Positions 39,483 through 49,256 of a stretch of DNA of 64,000 nucleotides are shown piece after piece. Location of the stretch: NCBI GenBank assembly GCA_964461115.1, contig CAYWSX010000005.1:78999-142998 (forward strand). Direction: 5' to 3'. The notes beneath the pieces were generated by a model. The model was given only the letters and a program-made list of their open reading frames with translations, was not told the DNA's origin and did not search any database. The first letter of the stretch is position 1, and each line of letters starts with the position of its first letter. This stretch comes from RGIG2134 sp964461115 (GTDB lineage: Bacteria; Cyanobacteriota; Vampirovibrionia; Gastranaerophilales; Gastranaerophilaceae). A program made the position numbers and the translations under genes.

Positions 39483-40048
39483 TGCAAGTTGTGCTTTCAT
39501 CAATAAATTATATATATAATTGGGCGCGCTCAAACTCTTTGTGGCCGCTTACGTTTGCGACTTCCTGCTGCGGTATAGAGATGATTTCAACTTCGGCTGC
39601 AAACTTTGATATTGCGCGTTTTGGTTCGGAAGTTTTTCGCGCGACGCCGCGTCAGGCTGATTTGATGATTGTTGCCGGAACAATAAATTACAAAATGGCA
39701 CCTGCGTTGATAAAATTGTACGAACAAATGCCCGAACCGAAATATGTTATCGCAATGGGTGCCTGCACATGCTCGGGCGGAATGTTTAAGGATTCTTATG
39801 CTGTCGTAAACGGTGTGGACAAAATAATTCCTGTCGATGTTTATTTGCCTATGTGTCCGCCTAAGCCTGAGGCTTTGCTGGACGCTATAATTAAGCTTCA
39901 AAAGAAAATTCGCACTGAAGACATAAGAGACAGAAAAAAATACATAGACGCTCATCGTCCTAAGGTAGTTTTGGAACATGATGATTCGGAAATCCTCGTT
40001 GCTCCTGTAGAATGCGGTGAAATGGAAATTTTGGGGCTGGGGGTATAG
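39482..40048 (+). CDS. nuoB: NDH-1 subunit B (cluster N2)
   Basis: 188 aa from ATG at 39482, with AGGTGG 5 bases upstream; a GTG at 39473 is less likely. It holds the terminal [4Fe-4S] cluster N2 that passes electrons to quinone: TSCCGIEM supplies tandem Cys, GACTCSGGMF and PMCPPKPE the remaining ligands. Located in the peripheral arm next to NuoD. Confidence 0.97.
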   Translation: MQVVLSSINYIYNWARSNSLWPLTFATSCCGIEMISTSAANFDIARFGSEVFRATPRQADLMIVAGTINYKMAPALIKLYEQMPEPKYVIAMGACTCSGGMFKDSYAVVNGVDKIIPVDVYLPMCPPKPEALLDAIIKLQKKIRTEDIRDRKKYIDAHRPKVVLEHDDSEILVAPVECGEMEILGLGV

Positions 40049-40513
40049 ATGAAGAACGAGACTTTAGAAATTTTAAAAGAAAAATTTAATATCTTGTCTG
40101 TTTTTGACGAATCAACGCAAAGTCCTATGGTTATTGAAGTTGATGGCATAGAACTGGCGGAAATTGTCGGATCATTAAAAAATATGCCCGAATTCGATTA
40201 CGATATGCTGTATGCTATTTCAGGCAGTGATTTTGGCGAATATTTACAGCTTGATTATCTGTTGTGTTCCTCAAAGCAGTCCGGCAGGTTGATAGTTCGT
40301 GTCAAAACGGGTAAAAATATTGCGCAGGTGCCCTCAGTGGCTCAGGTTTTTGCATCTGCCGACTGGGATGAGCGAGAAATTTTTGACTTACTCGGAATAA
40401 ATTTTTCGGGTAGAAAAAGTCTGGAAAGACTGTTTATGCCTAAAGGGTGGGCAGGTCATCCGCTGCGAAAAGACTACGTGCAAGACGACAAGAGGCTCGC
40501 GTGGAATGGCTAA
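40049..40513 (+). CDS. nuoC: NDH-1 subunit C
   Basis: 154 aa. Typical NuoC C-terminal signature: ADWDEREIFDLLGINFSG, RLFMPKGWAGHPLRKDYV. It is a peripheral-arm subunit, here separate from NuoD, not fused as in E. coli. It starts directly after the nuoB stop and overlaps nuoD by 8 bp. Confidence 0.96.
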   Translation: MKNETLEILKEKFNILSVFDESTQSPMVIEVDGIELAEIVGSLKNMPEFDYDMLYAISGSDFGEYLQLDYLLCSSKQSGRLIVRVKTGKNIAQVPSVAQVFASADWDEREIFDLLGINFSGRKSLERLFMPKGWAGHPLRKDYVQDDKRLAWNG

Positions 40514-41618
40514 AGCTTTAAAACGAATGAAAATAAATGTGGGTCCGCAGCACCCTTCGACTCATGGGGTTTTGCGGCTTGTTATGGAGCTTGAAGGCGA
40601 GGTTATAAAAAGCTGCGAGCCGCGTGTGGGATACCTTCACCGTGGCATGGAAAAAATGGCGGAAAGCCGAACTTATCTTCAATATTTGCCTGCTGTGGAT
40701 AGGGTTGATTATCTTTCGGGGTTTTTCTGTGCGGAGGCTTATTGTCAGGCGGTTGAAAAGCTTCTCAATGTTGAAGTTCCCGAATATGCCCAGTATGTGC
40801 GCGCAATGCTTTGTGAGCTGAACCGTATAGCTTCACATTTGCTTTGGCTCGGGACTTTTATGCTCGATTTGGGCGCAACATCACCTTTATTCTATTGTTT
40901 TAGGGAGCGTGAGGCTATTTTGAAGCTTCTCGAAGATCTTACCGGGCAGCGCATGATGTATAATTTCCACACGTTTTCTGGAGTCAAGCGAGAACTGACG
41001 CATGACTTTTTGGACGAATTAGAAAAATTTTTAAATTATTTTCCTAAAAAAGTGGATGAATACGAGGCGATTATAACGAAAAATCCGATTTTTCTGAAAC
41101 GAACAGTGAATTTAGGGATTTTGACGCAGAAATCCGCGCTTAATCATTCAATCACCGGTGCAAACCTTCGTGCAACAGGCATAAGCTATGATCTGCGTAA
41201 AGATTTGCCTTATTTGGTGTATAACAAACTGGATTTTAAAGTTCCGACTCAGCTTAGGGGTGACTCTTATTCGCGGTATGTTGTGAGAATTGCAGAAATG
41301 CGTGAGGCTGCTGAAATTGTTCGTCAGTGTATGCATTGGCTGCGCGTCAATGAACCTGTGCTTTCGGATTCCAAAGTGAAGGCAAGATTGATTAAGCCTG
41401 AAGCGGGCATGGCTGTTGGAACGGTTGAGGCAAGCCGCGGTGCTATGACTTGTTTTGTATATTCAGACGGCGGAGATAGTCCTTATCGTGTAAAATGGCG
41501 CACACCGTCTTTTTATGCGGTGCAAGTGCTTCCCGAGCTTGTGAAAAATCGTGCTTATCCTGATGTGATGGCGATTTTCGGCTCGCTTGACGTGATTTTA
41601 CCCGAGGTGGACAGATAA
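40506..41618 (+). CDS. nuoD: NDH-1 subunit D
   Basis: 370 aa, 49-kDa subunit lining the quinone pocket. NVGPQHPSTHGVLRLVMELE and PRVGYLHRGMEKMAE are the N-terminal hallmarks, with the quinone-binding His-Pro-Ser-Thr-His. RSPFYAVQ-type C-terminal segment is PSFYAVQVLPELV and IFGSLDVILPEVDR ends the protein. Stop overlaps the nuoH start (TAATG). Confidence 0.97.
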   Translation: MAKALKRMKINVGPQHPSTHGVLRLVMELEGEVIKSCEPRVGYLHRGMEKMAESRTYLQYLPAVDRVDYLSGFFCAEAYCQAVEKLLNVEVPEYAQYVRAMLCELNRIASHLLWLGTFMLDLGATSPLFYCFREREAILKLLEDLTGQRMMYNFHTFSGVKRELTHDFLDELEKFLNYFPKKVDEYEAIITKNPIFLKRTVNLGILTQKSALNHSITGANLRATGISYDLRKDLPYLVYNKLDFKVPTQLRGDSYSRYVVRIAEMREAAEIVRQCMHWLRVNEPVLSDSKVKARLIKPEAGMAVGTVEASRGAMTCFVYSDGGDSPYRVKWRTPSFYAVQVLPELVKNRAYPDVMAIFGSLDVILPEVDR

Positions 41619-42718
41619 TGGACATAATTTATCAATATTATCTTAAATTTCTTGAATATCTGGGCGTCCCTGACGCTTTAAGTATACTATTGTGGTATGT
41701 GATACCTTTTGCGCTGGCTGTTTGTGCCCTTATGGCTGTAGTTATTGTGCTGGTTCTTATGGAACGAAAGGTGTTGGCTCTTTTTACCGTGCGCAAAGGT
41801 CCTAACCGCGTAGGTTTTTGGGGCTGCTTGCAAACGATTGCCGATGCTATAAAACTTTTGTGTAAAGAAGATTTAATGCCGAAGGGCGCACGAAAATTTC
41901 TCTTTAACCTGGCGCCCATATTGGTTTTTGTCCCCATTATAATGGCTTGGGGGATAGTTCCGTATAGCAACAAGTATATTCCTGTTGCATCGGGCGTAAG
42001 TTTGCTTTTATTCCTTGCGGTTTTGACATTTCCTTGTCTGGGGGTGCTTTTGGCGGGTTATTCAAGTAATAATAAATTTTCATTAATGGGTGCAATGCGT
42101 TCTGCGGCGCAGATTGTAAGCTACGAAATTCCTATGATGCTTTCGGCGCTGGGGATTGTCATTTTGTCATCAAGTTTGAATTTAAATAATATTGTTCTTT
42201 CGCAATCAGCAACGACGGGTATTTTAGGCTGGTATTTTATTCCGAGTTTTGTCGGATTTTGCGTATTTTTTATCTGTGCGCTTGCGGAAACAAATCGTGC
42301 GCCGTTTGACCTTCCTGAGGCGGAAAGCGAGCTTGTCAGCGGATACAACACAGAGTATTCGGGCATGAAATTTGCAATGTTTTTCCTTGCTGAATACGCA
42401 GCGATGTTTATAATGGCAATTTTTATTGCCTGTCTTTATTTTGGCGGGTATCTGCCGCCGCTCGGATTTTATGTAAGCGAGGTTTATCAGTTCAACTATG
42501 TTTTGAATAATTCGGCAGTTTATTTCGAGCAAGTCTTCTGGCTCTTATCTAAAACACTTATAATTTTATTCGTAATGATGTGGATTAGAGCTGCGTTGCC
42601 CCGTTTGAGAAGCGATCAACTTATGAAATTTGCGTGGAAGTTTTTGATTCCGCTTTCTGCACTCAATTTCTTTATTGTGTGCGCTGTAAAATTTTTGCAG
42701 GGAGGAATTGCTGGATGA
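41618..42718 (+). CDS. nuoH: NDH-1 subunit H
   Basis: 366 aa with eight predicted membrane helices. Family signatures: ERKVLALFTVRKGPNRVG with LQTIADAIKLLCKED, and CALAETNRAPFDLPEAESEL followed by GYNTEYSGMKFAMFFLAEY. It couples the quinone pocket to the membrane arm. Overlaps nuoI by ATGA. Confidence 0.97.
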   Translation: MDIIYQYYLKFLEYLGVPDALSILLWYVIPFALAVCALMAVVIVLVLMERKVLALFTVRKGPNRVGFWGCLQTIADAIKLLCKEDLMPKGARKFLFNLAPILVFVPIIMAWGIVPYSNKYIPVASGVSLLLFLAVLTFPCLGVLLAGYSSNNKFSLMGAMRSAAQIVSYEIPMMLSALGIVILSSSLNLNNIVLSQSATTGILGWYFIPSFVGFCVFFICALAETNRAPFDLPEAESELVSGYNTEYSGMKFAMFFLAEYAAMFIMAIFIACLYFGGYLPPLGFYVSEVYQFNYVLNNSAVYFEQVFWLLSKTLIILFVMMWIRAALPRLRSDQLMKFAWKFLIPLSALNFFIVCAVKFLQGGIAG

Positions 42719-43149
42719 AAAAGCTTTTTACATCAATTTGGCAGCTTTTAAGAGGGCATTTTACAGTTTTGGCGCATGCATTTAAACATCGTGTAACACT
42801 TGAGTATCCTGAAAAAAAGGCAGAGCTAAATAGCCGTTTTCGCGGGCAGTTGAATATAAATATAGATAAATGTATTGCTTGCGGCACTTGTCAGAAGGCT
42901 TGTCCTTGTGTGGGCGCGCTGGAGTTTAAAAAGGCAGAACCAAACGAAGAGAAACCTGCCAAACCTTACGCTGAAAGTTTTTCAATCGATACTGCACAAT
43001 GTATTTTTTGCGGAAATTGTGTCGAAAATTGCCCAACTCATGCTCTTTTTATGACTGACAAATATGAGCTTGCAAATTATGATAAAAAAGAGTTAAAATT
43101 AGTAGTTACGAAATCTACCGAAGGCAAAAGCGGGGAGGCTGAAAAATAA
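42715..43149 (+). CDS. nuoI: NDH-1 subunit I (two [4Fe-4S] ferredoxin)
   Basis: 144 aa from ATG at 42715, preceded by GGAGG (42701-42705); an in-frame ATG at 42634 lies within nuoH and is rejected. Two ferredoxin motifs: CIACGTCQKACPC and CIFCGNCVENCP, followed by FMTDKYELANYD as in other NuoI. With E, F and G absent, this subunit is the likely entry point for electrons, possibly from ferredoxin. Overlaps nuoJ by TAATG. Confidence 0.96.
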   Translation: MKKLFTSIWQLLRGHFTVLAHAFKHRVTLEYPEKKAELNSRFRGQLNINIDKCIACGTCQKACPCVGALEFKKAEPNEEKPAKPYAESFSIDTAQCIFCGNCVENCPTHALFMTDKYELANYDKKELKLVVTKSTEGKSGEAEK

Positions 43150-43688
43150 TGGAGAATTTAACTGCAATATTTTTCTATGCGATTGCTGCGATTTTGATTA
43201 TGAGTGCATTGTTTGTTGTGTTGTCAAAAAGAGTTGTCACATCGGCACTGTGGGCATTATGTGCGTTTGCGTCGGTGAGCGGTATATATTTTATGCTGAA
43301 TGCAACTTTTAACGCGGCGGCTCAAATCGCTGTATACGTAGTGGCTGTAATGATTTTGATTGTGCTTGCGATTATGTTGACGCCTGTCGGTGAGGATAAA
43401 AATCTGTGGCTTTCTTTTAAACCGCGCACCTTTATGTCGGCAGGGGCTTTGTTTATATTTTTTGTATGTCTTTCTTGGGCACTCGTGGATAATTATCTTG
43501 AAAGAATTCTCGATATTTTATCCGGAGGAATCTCGCTAAGTAAAAACCTGGATACTGTTTACATGATTGGTGAAAAATTAATGACAAACTATGTTTTGGC
43601 GTTTGAGGCTACGGCAATTTTGTTATTTGTACTTGTTGTCGGTATTGGTATTGTCTGCATACTCCAAAGAAGTGAGGAAAAGCAATGA
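43149..43688 (+). CDS. nuoJ: NDH-1 subunit J
   Basis: 179 aa, five hydrophobic segments, typical AALWALCAFASVSGIYFMLN and AAQIAVYVVAVMILIVLAIM. Membrane-arm subunit with a pi-bulge helix in homologues. Overlaps nuoK by 4 bp (ATGA). Confidence 0.94.
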   Translation: MENLTAIFFYAIAAILIMSALFVVLSKRVVTSALWALCAFASVSGIYFMLNATFNAAAQIAVYVVAVMILIVLAIMLTPVGEDKNLWLSFKPRTFMSAGALFIFFVCLSWALVDNYLERILDILSGGISLSKNLDTVYMIGEKLMTNYVLAFEATAILLFVLVVGIGIVCILQRSEEKQ

Positions 43689-44011
43689 TGGAAACGCTTT
43701 TGAACATAGGTTTACACCATTATTTGATTTTAGCTTTGATACTTTTTTGTATCGGACTTTTTGGCATGATAACTTGCAGAAATATCATTAAAGTGTTGAT
43801 TTGCGGAGAATTGATGCTCAATGCTGTCGGGCTTAACTTTGCGGCCTTTGCTTCATACGTAGATTTAGAAAACCTTCATGGTCTTGTATTTGCGCTGATG
43901 ATTACGGTTATCGGAGCTGCGGAAGTTGCTTTGGCTGTTGCCCTTTTGGTTTCTGTGTATAAGTATAAAAATACGGTTGATACAGAAAAAATCGGAGATA
44001 TGCGCGGATGA
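43685..44011 (+). CDS. nuoK: NDH-1 subunit K
   Basis: 108 aa, three membrane helices. ICGELMLNAVGLNFAAFA contains the conserved Glu in helix 2 and VIGAAEVALAVALLVSVY the Glu in helix 3, both implicated in proton movement. It is the MnhC/Mrp-like small subunit. Overlaps nuoL by ATGA. Confidence 0.95.
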   Translation: MMETLLNIGLHHYLILALILFCIGLFGMITCRNIIKVLICGELMLNAVGLNFAAFASYVDLENLHGLVFALMITVIGAAEVALAVALLVSVYKYKNTVDTEKIGDMRG

Positions 44012-45957
44012 TAAATTTGATGAATTATACTGATTTTTTTGTTAACAGCGCGCCAGCAATTTTGTTTTTTCCGATATGGGCGATGTTGATGATACTCGTA
44101 AACGCTCTAATTCCGTTTGTGTCTTCAAAACGGCTTACTTTGAATTTAACTTTAGGGGCAACGCTTGCCGGGATAATTTTTTCTGCATTTTGTTTGTTAT
44201 ACTGCTTAAATAATCCGCAAGCAGTTGTAGAAAATAATCTCAACTGGCTTGTTGCTGATGTTTTGCACGTTTCTTTCGGTATATATATAGACAATTTAAG
44301 TGCGGTTATGGCGCTTCTGGTCTGTGTAATAAGCTTTTTGGTGCAGTTTTATTCTTACGGATATATGAAGGAGGATAAAAGTTTCCACCGTTATTATGTG
44401 TATTTGAATTTATTTAATTTTTCAATGTTGGGGCTTGTTTTAGCTTCAAACCTTGTGCAAACCTATATTTTCTGGGAGCTGGTGGGGCTTTGCAGCTATC
44501 TTCTGATTAGTTTTTGGTATAAGAAAAAGTCGGCAACCGAGGCGGCAAAAAAGGCTTTCCTTGTAAACAGAATAGGGGATGTGGGCTTTTTACTTGGTAT
44601 AGCTGTTCTGGCTTATTTTGCCATAACATTTGATAGTGCACAAAATATTGTACTTTTGGGATATTCAACTTTGCAGTTTGCTGCAGAAACGGCTTATTCA
44701 ATGATTTCAGGACATACGTTTACGCTGCTTTGCTTGCTTTTGCTTTGCGGAGCGATTGCAAAATCTGCTCAATTCCCTCTTCACACTTGGCTTGCAGATG
44801 CAATGGAGGCACCAACGCCGGTGAGTGCCTTAATTCATTCCGCAACAATGGTTGCAGCCGGTGTCTTCCTAATTGCGCGTTTGTATCCTATATTTATTTT
44901 ATCTAAGACTGCAATGTTTGTAATGGCTTTAGTGGGGATGATTACTGCCCTGTTGTGTGCATATATTGCGATGAGTCAAAATGATATCAAAAAAATTCTT
45001 GCTTATTCGACTTCGTCACAGATTGGTTTGATGTTTGTTGGCATGGGTGTGGGTGCATATTCGGGGGCTATTTTCCACCTTGTTATTCACGGTATTTCCA
45101 AAGCACTTTTGTTCCTTTGCGCGGGGTGTGTGATTAAAGCGATGAACAACGAACATGACATAAAATTCTTCGGCGGGCTGCGCAGACTGATGCCTGTTTG
45201 CTCCGTGGCTTATTTAATCGGCTGCTTATCACTGTCCGGATTGTTTTTGAGCGGTTTTTATTCGAAAGAAATGATTTTGGATAAGGTTTATGACTCAGGC
45301 AACGAATTTTTACTTGCAGGTTTCGTTTTGGTGGCGTTTATGACTGCGTATTACCTTTTCAGAAGCTATTTTTTGGTATTTGAAGGTGAAAAACGTTTTG
45401 ATTTTGAAATCAAGCCTGTTTCTTGGATGATGACGGTGCCTGTTGTTCTTTTGGCGTTTCCTGCGGCAGCATTTGGCTACATTCGCAGATTTGATTTTCC
45501 GCAATTTATTTATTTTATCACTCCTGATCCGGCAATGCATATAAATTGGGTTTTGACTGTTGTAATGCTTACACTGGCACTGGGTGCTGTATATTTGGCA
45601 TTCAGGCTGTATGCTTTACCATATAATGTATTTGTTCTCATTAAAGAAAAGGCTTTGAATAAAGAAAATCTACTCTACAAGCTTTCTTACCGTAAATTTT
45701 ATTTTGATGAAATTTACAGGTGGGTTATTGATAACTTGCTGCTTAGGGTTTGCAGGCTGCTCGATTTTGTAGACAAATATATCGTAGACGGATGTGTAAC
45801 GCTTATGGCACTTGTGACAAGGGTTTTCAGTTATGTGTTTTCTAAGTCGCAAACGGGCAATGTTCAATCTTATTTGGGATATTCAATTGTTGTAATTTCA
45901 TTGATAATGCTTGTTGTTGGGGCGTTGTATGTTTTAGGAAGTTTGGTGGGGGTGTAA
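44008..45957 (+). CDS. nuoL: NDH-1 subunit L (antiporter-like)
   Basis: 649 aa, about 15-16 membrane helices. Antiporter-family motifs: SYLLISFWYKKKSATEAAKKA, LLCGAIAKSAQFPLHTWLADAMEAPTPVSALIHSATMV and MSQNDIKKILAYSTSSQIG. The C-terminal lateral helix region is present (residues about 500-580). nuoM follows with no gap. Confidence 0.97.
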   Translation: MINLMNYTDFFVNSAPAILFFPIWAMLMILVNALIPFVSSKRLTLNLTLGATLAGIIFSAFCLLYCLNNPQAVVENNLNWLVADVLHVSFGIYIDNLSAVMALLVCVISFLVQFYSYGYMKEDKSFHRYYVYLNLFNFSMLGLVLASNLVQTYIFWELVGLCSYLLISFWYKKKSATEAAKKAFLVNRIGDVGFLLGIAVLAYFAITFDSAQNIVLLGYSTLQFAAETAYSMISGHTFTLLCLLLLCGAIAKSAQFPLHTWLADAMEAPTPVSALIHSATMVAAGVFLIARLYPIFILSKTAMFVMALVGMITALLCAYIAMSQNDIKKILAYSTSSQIGLMFVGMGVGAYSGAIFHLVIHGISKALLFLCAGCVIKAMNNEHDIKFFGGLRRLMPVCSVAYLIGCLSLSGLFLSGFYSKEMILDKVYDSGNEFLLAGFVLVAFMTAYYLFRSYFLVFEGEKRFDFEIKPVSWMMTVPVVLLAFPAAAFGYIRRFDFPQFIYFITPDPAMHINWVLTVVMLTLALGAVYLAFRLYALPYNVFVLIKEKALNKENLLYKLSYRKFYFDEIYRWVIDNLLLRVCRLLDFVDKYIVDGCVTLMALVTRVFSYVFSKSQTGNVQSYLGYSIVVISLIMLVVGALYVLGSLVGV

Positions 45958-47532
45958 ATGCAATTTCTTTCAATTTTAGCTTTAATATTTTCACCTTTGA
46001 TAGCGTCGATGATGATATTGTGTCCGGTGTTTCCTAATAATGAGGTGAAAATTAGACGTTTTGCAAAAGCTTTTGCCGTTTTGCATTTTGTATACAGTTT
46101 ATTATTTTTATTGTTCTTTAACCCTACAAACTTTGGCTGGTCATATCAAAAAGAGCTTACGTTCTTCCATACAAATTGGTTAAAAACGCTTGGTATCACA
46201 GCGACTTTCGGAGTAGACGGCTTGTCGCTGGTATTTGTGCTTTTAACTTCTTTCTTGACTCTTATGGCAGTTGTTGCAAGTAAAAGTATGATCAGGACAA
46301 AACACAGAATGTATTATTCTCTGGTTTTAATGCTTCAGACGGCGCTTCTCGGGGTATTTTGCTCAAAGGATATTTTCCTCTTTTTCCTTTTCTGGGAATT
46401 AGAACTTATTCCGATGTACTTCCTGATAAGTCAATGGGGAGACAAAAATTCGAAGTCTTCCGCTATGAAATATCTTCTTTATACGTTCTTTGGAAGTATA
46501 TTTATATTGTTGGCTATGCTTGTTTTGTATTTTTACAGTTTTTCAATAAGCGGGGTGCTTACGGCGGATATCGAGAGTTTAAGTATGTCTGAAAATGTTT
46601 TTGCTATGTGGTTCCAGACGTTTATATTCTTTTCGTTTTTATTCGGCTTTGCAGTCAAATTGCCGATTGTACCGTTCCATACCTGGCTTCCTGACGCTCA
46701 CGTGGACTCGGTTACTCCTGTCAGTATGCTGCTTGCCGGTGTTCTGCTGAAACTTGGAGGTTACGGTATTATTCGTTTTAATTTAGGGCTTTTTCCTGAA
46801 GTTTTCACAAATTTTGCGTGGCTAATTATTGCGTTTGGTGTGATTAATATTATTTATGGGGCTTGTTTGGCGTTGGTTCAAACAGACGTTAAAAAAATAG
46901 TTGCGTTTTCGAGTATTTCTCATATGGGGCTTGTGCTTGTCGGGCTTGGTGTTTTGAATGAAATCGGCTTTAAGGGCGCCGTTTTTCAAATGGTGGCTCA
47001 CGGTCTGATTGCAGCGGGCATGTTTATGCTTGTCGGAGTAATTTATCTGAGAACAAAGACCAGGGAGATTTCTGCGCTTGGCGGTTTGAGTCAGGTAATT
47101 CCGATTTGTATGTATTTGGGTCTGATTATATGCCTGGCAGCAGCTGGAGTTCCTTTATTAGCAGGTTTTCCTGCGGAGTTCATGGCTCTTGTCGGTTTGG
47201 TAACAAGTGATATCGAACCTCAGGTATTTGTTCTTACGGCAGCGGGTTTTGTGGGGCTTGGCTTGATTTTAAGCGCTTGCTATATATTGAACTTCTTTCA
47301 CAAGACTTTCTTCGGCTCTGTTTTGTCTCAATTTAAGGCCGATACGGTTCAGATTGATGAGGACGGAAACGAAATTACAATTGTGTATCCGAAACGCGGT
47401 ATTACGAAGAGTGAAATCATTGTTCTGGCTTCGCTTGCTTTCGCAATCATTCTTTTCGGCGTTTTTCCGAACGCAATTTTGGATATTTTCCAAGTCTCGA
47501 CTGATGTTATTTTAGATTTCATAAAGGTATAA
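45958..47532 (+). CDS. nuoM: NDH-1 subunit M (antiporter-like)
   Basis: 524 aa with 14 predicted helices. VKLPIVPFHTWLPDAHVDSV and TPVSMLLAGVLLKLGGYG, LVQTDVKKIVAFSSISHMG, and early LELELIPMYFLI-type segment FWELELIPMYFL are characteristic. Starts at the base after the nuoL stop; the gap to nuoN is 3 bp. Confidence 0.97.
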   Translation: MQFLSILALIFSPLIASMMILCPVFPNNEVKIRRFAKAFAVLHFVYSLLFLLFFNPTNFGWSYQKELTFFHTNWLKTLGITATFGVDGLSLVFVLLTSFLTLMAVVASKSMIRTKHRMYYSLVLMLQTALLGVFCSKDIFLFFLFWELELIPMYFLISQWGDKNSKSSAMKYLLYTFFGSIFILLAMLVLYFYSFSISGVLTADIESLSMSENVFAMWFQTFIFFSFLFGFAVKLPIVPFHTWLPDAHVDSVTPVSMLLAGVLLKLGGYGIIRFNLGLFPEVFTNFAWLIIAFGVINIIYGACLALVQTDVKKIVAFSSISHMGLVLVGLGVLNEIGFKGAVFQMVAHGLIAAGMFMLVGVIYLRTKTREISALGGLSQVIPICMYLGLIICLAAAGVPLLAGFPAEFMALVGLVTSDIEPQVFVLTAAGFVGLGLILSACYILNFFHKTFFGSVLSQFKADTVQIDEDGNEITIVYPKRGITKSEIIVLASLAFAIILFGVFPNAILDIFQVSTDVILDFIKV

Positions 47533-47535
47533 CAA

Positions 47536-48987
47536 ATGAATGTTTTAGCAGAATTTTTAACGGATATAAAATGTGCTTTCCTGCCTGAACTTATTATTGC
47601 AGGATTTATTTTCATAAACATTTTTTTATCAATGTTTTATAATAAAAAGTTCTATAAAACATCCCAATGGATTGCGATTTTGGGGGTATTGATGTCATTT
47701 GCCTCAATCGGTTTTTTGCAGGCAGAGCCTACATATCACGCGTTCAGAAATGCCGCTGTGTGCAATGTTTATACGGTTTGCTTTAAAGTTTTGGTGCTGA
47801 TTTCATCGTTTTTTACAGTGTTAATTTCACATAAAATTGTTATGAGAAAACGTGCTAAGGCGTTCGAGCATTTTGCGCTTTTGTTTTCCGCTATTTTGGG
47901 CGCAATGATTTTAATCAGTGCAAACGACTTTCTCACAGCATTTGTCGCGTTTGAAATGCTCGGAATGAGCTGTTATATGCTTTCCGCGCTGTTAAAGAAC
48001 TACAAGGCCAAAGAAGCGGGCTTAAAATATCTTATAAACGGTGTAGCGGCCTCCGGAGTGTTTCTTTTAGGTGCCTCCTATTTGTACGGAATCACAGGAA
48101 CGTTAAACTTTGATACATTAACGGTATGTTTGCAAGGCTTTGAAGGCAGCATGCTGTTTGCTTTTGCTGTAATTTTAGTGACAGCGGGGCTGATGTTTAA
48201 GATTTCTGCTGTGCCTTTTGCAAATTGGGTGCCTGACGTTTATCAAGGTGCAAGCTATCCTATTGGCATGTTTTTATCGCTGGTGCCGAAAATCGCGGGT
48301 TTTGCAATTTTAACAAGAATTTTGATTGTTGTAGCAAGATATTCTCCGACTTTGGGCGTGGTAATTTTGGTTCTGGCTTTGGCAACCATTGTATACGGGA
48401 CTTTTGCAGCTCTTCGTCAGACTGATATGAAACGCTTTATGGGGTACAGTTCGATTATTCACAGCGGATTTATGCTGCTCGTGCTTGGGGTAATAAATGC
48501 GTACAGTCTTGCGAGTATGATTTATTATATGATTTGTTACATGTTTATGAATATTGCAGTGTGGGCGGGGCTAAACCTGTTCCATAATTCTACGGGTCGA
48601 AACGATATGGAAGCGTATCGCGGCTTGGCTTATTATCACCCGTTTTATACCACTGCAATGATTTTCGGACTTATGGCTCTTGCCGGGCTTCCTCCGACGT
48701 CAGGTTTTATCGCTAAATTCTTTATAATGTCTGCAATTGCGCGGCTCGGGTTCTTGTATATTTTCTTCCTGCTCGCTGCGCTGATTATCACGGTTGTGGG
48801 TCTTTGTTTCTACTTCAAACCTGTTAAAATTATGTTTGAAAAAATGACAGATACGCTGCATCTTGAAAACAGGCTGGTATTCTCCAAAATTACACTTTAT
48901 ACCTGCACTGCTGTTACAGTTCTGCTTTGTATGTATTCGAGTAAAATTGTGGAATTCTGCGAGCTTATTGCTTATTCGCTGCAATAA
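47536..48987 (+). CDS. nuoN: NDH-1 subunit N (antiporter-like)
   Basis: 483 aa, 14 helices. FEMLGMSCYMLSALLKNYKA, GLMFKISAVPFANWVPDVYQ, RQTDMKRFMGYSSIIHSGFM and LAGLPPTSGFIAKFFI match the subunit N family. Last gene of the operon; the convergent GIY-YIG gene ends 2 bp away, so there is no room for a separate terminator. Confidence 0.97.
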   Translation: MNVLAEFLTDIKCAFLPELIIAGFIFINIFLSMFYNKKFYKTSQWIAILGVLMSFASIGFLQAEPTYHAFRNAAVCNVYTVCFKVLVLISSFFTVLISHKIVMRKRAKAFEHFALLFSAILGAMILISANDFLTAFVAFEMLGMSCYMLSALLKNYKAKEAGLKYLINGVAASGVFLLGASYLYGITGTLNFDTLTVCLQGFEGSMLFAFAVILVTAGLMFKISAVPFANWVPDVYQGASYPIGMFLSLVPKIAGFAILTRILIVVARYSPTLGVVILVLALATIVYGTFAALRQTDMKRFMGYSSIIHSGFMLLVLGVINAYSLASMIYYMICYMFMNIAVWAGLNLFHNSTGRNDMEAYRGLAYYHPFYTTAMIFGLMALAGLPPTSGFIAKFFIMSAIARLGFLYIFFLLAALIITVVGLCFYFKPVKIMFEKMTDTLHLENRLVFSKITLYTCTAVTVLLCMYSSKIVEFCELIAYSLQ

Positions 48988-48989
48988 GG

Positions 48990-49256
48990 TTATGCATTTT
49001 TTTCATAGTCTTCGATTAATTTAAGCTTTTGTTTGCGTGTAAGTTTGTGCTTTATCCTATATTCTTCTTTAAGGGCTTCGGTTTTGTCCTCAAACTCTTT
49101 GACATAAGCTATTTTAACAGGCTTGAAAGCTCTGGTATATTTTGCTGCCAGACCTTGTTTGTGTTTTTCAAATCTTTTTTCAACATCATCTGTAAACCCG
49201 CAATAGAGAGTATTTTGCTCAGTCAACAGAATATAAGTGTAATATTTTTTGCTCAT
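48990..49256 (-). CDS. GIY-YIG (UPF0213-type) nuclease-superfamily protein
   Basis: 88 aa. YYTYILLTEQNTLYCGFTDD contains the Y-[VI]-L...Y-x-G-x-T variant of GIY-YIG; RFEKHKQGLAAKYTR supplies the conserved Arg/His and Lys region. Single-domain proteins of this kind are widespread; their activity is largely unknown. Its start lies inside the 3' end of the dus gene (38-bp overlap), suggesting co-expression. Confidence 0.9.
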   Translation of the reverse strand: MSKKYYTYILLTEQNTLYCGFTDDVEKRFEKHKQGLAAKYTRAFKPVKIAYVKEFEDKTEALKEEYRIKHKLTRKQKLKLIEDYEKNA

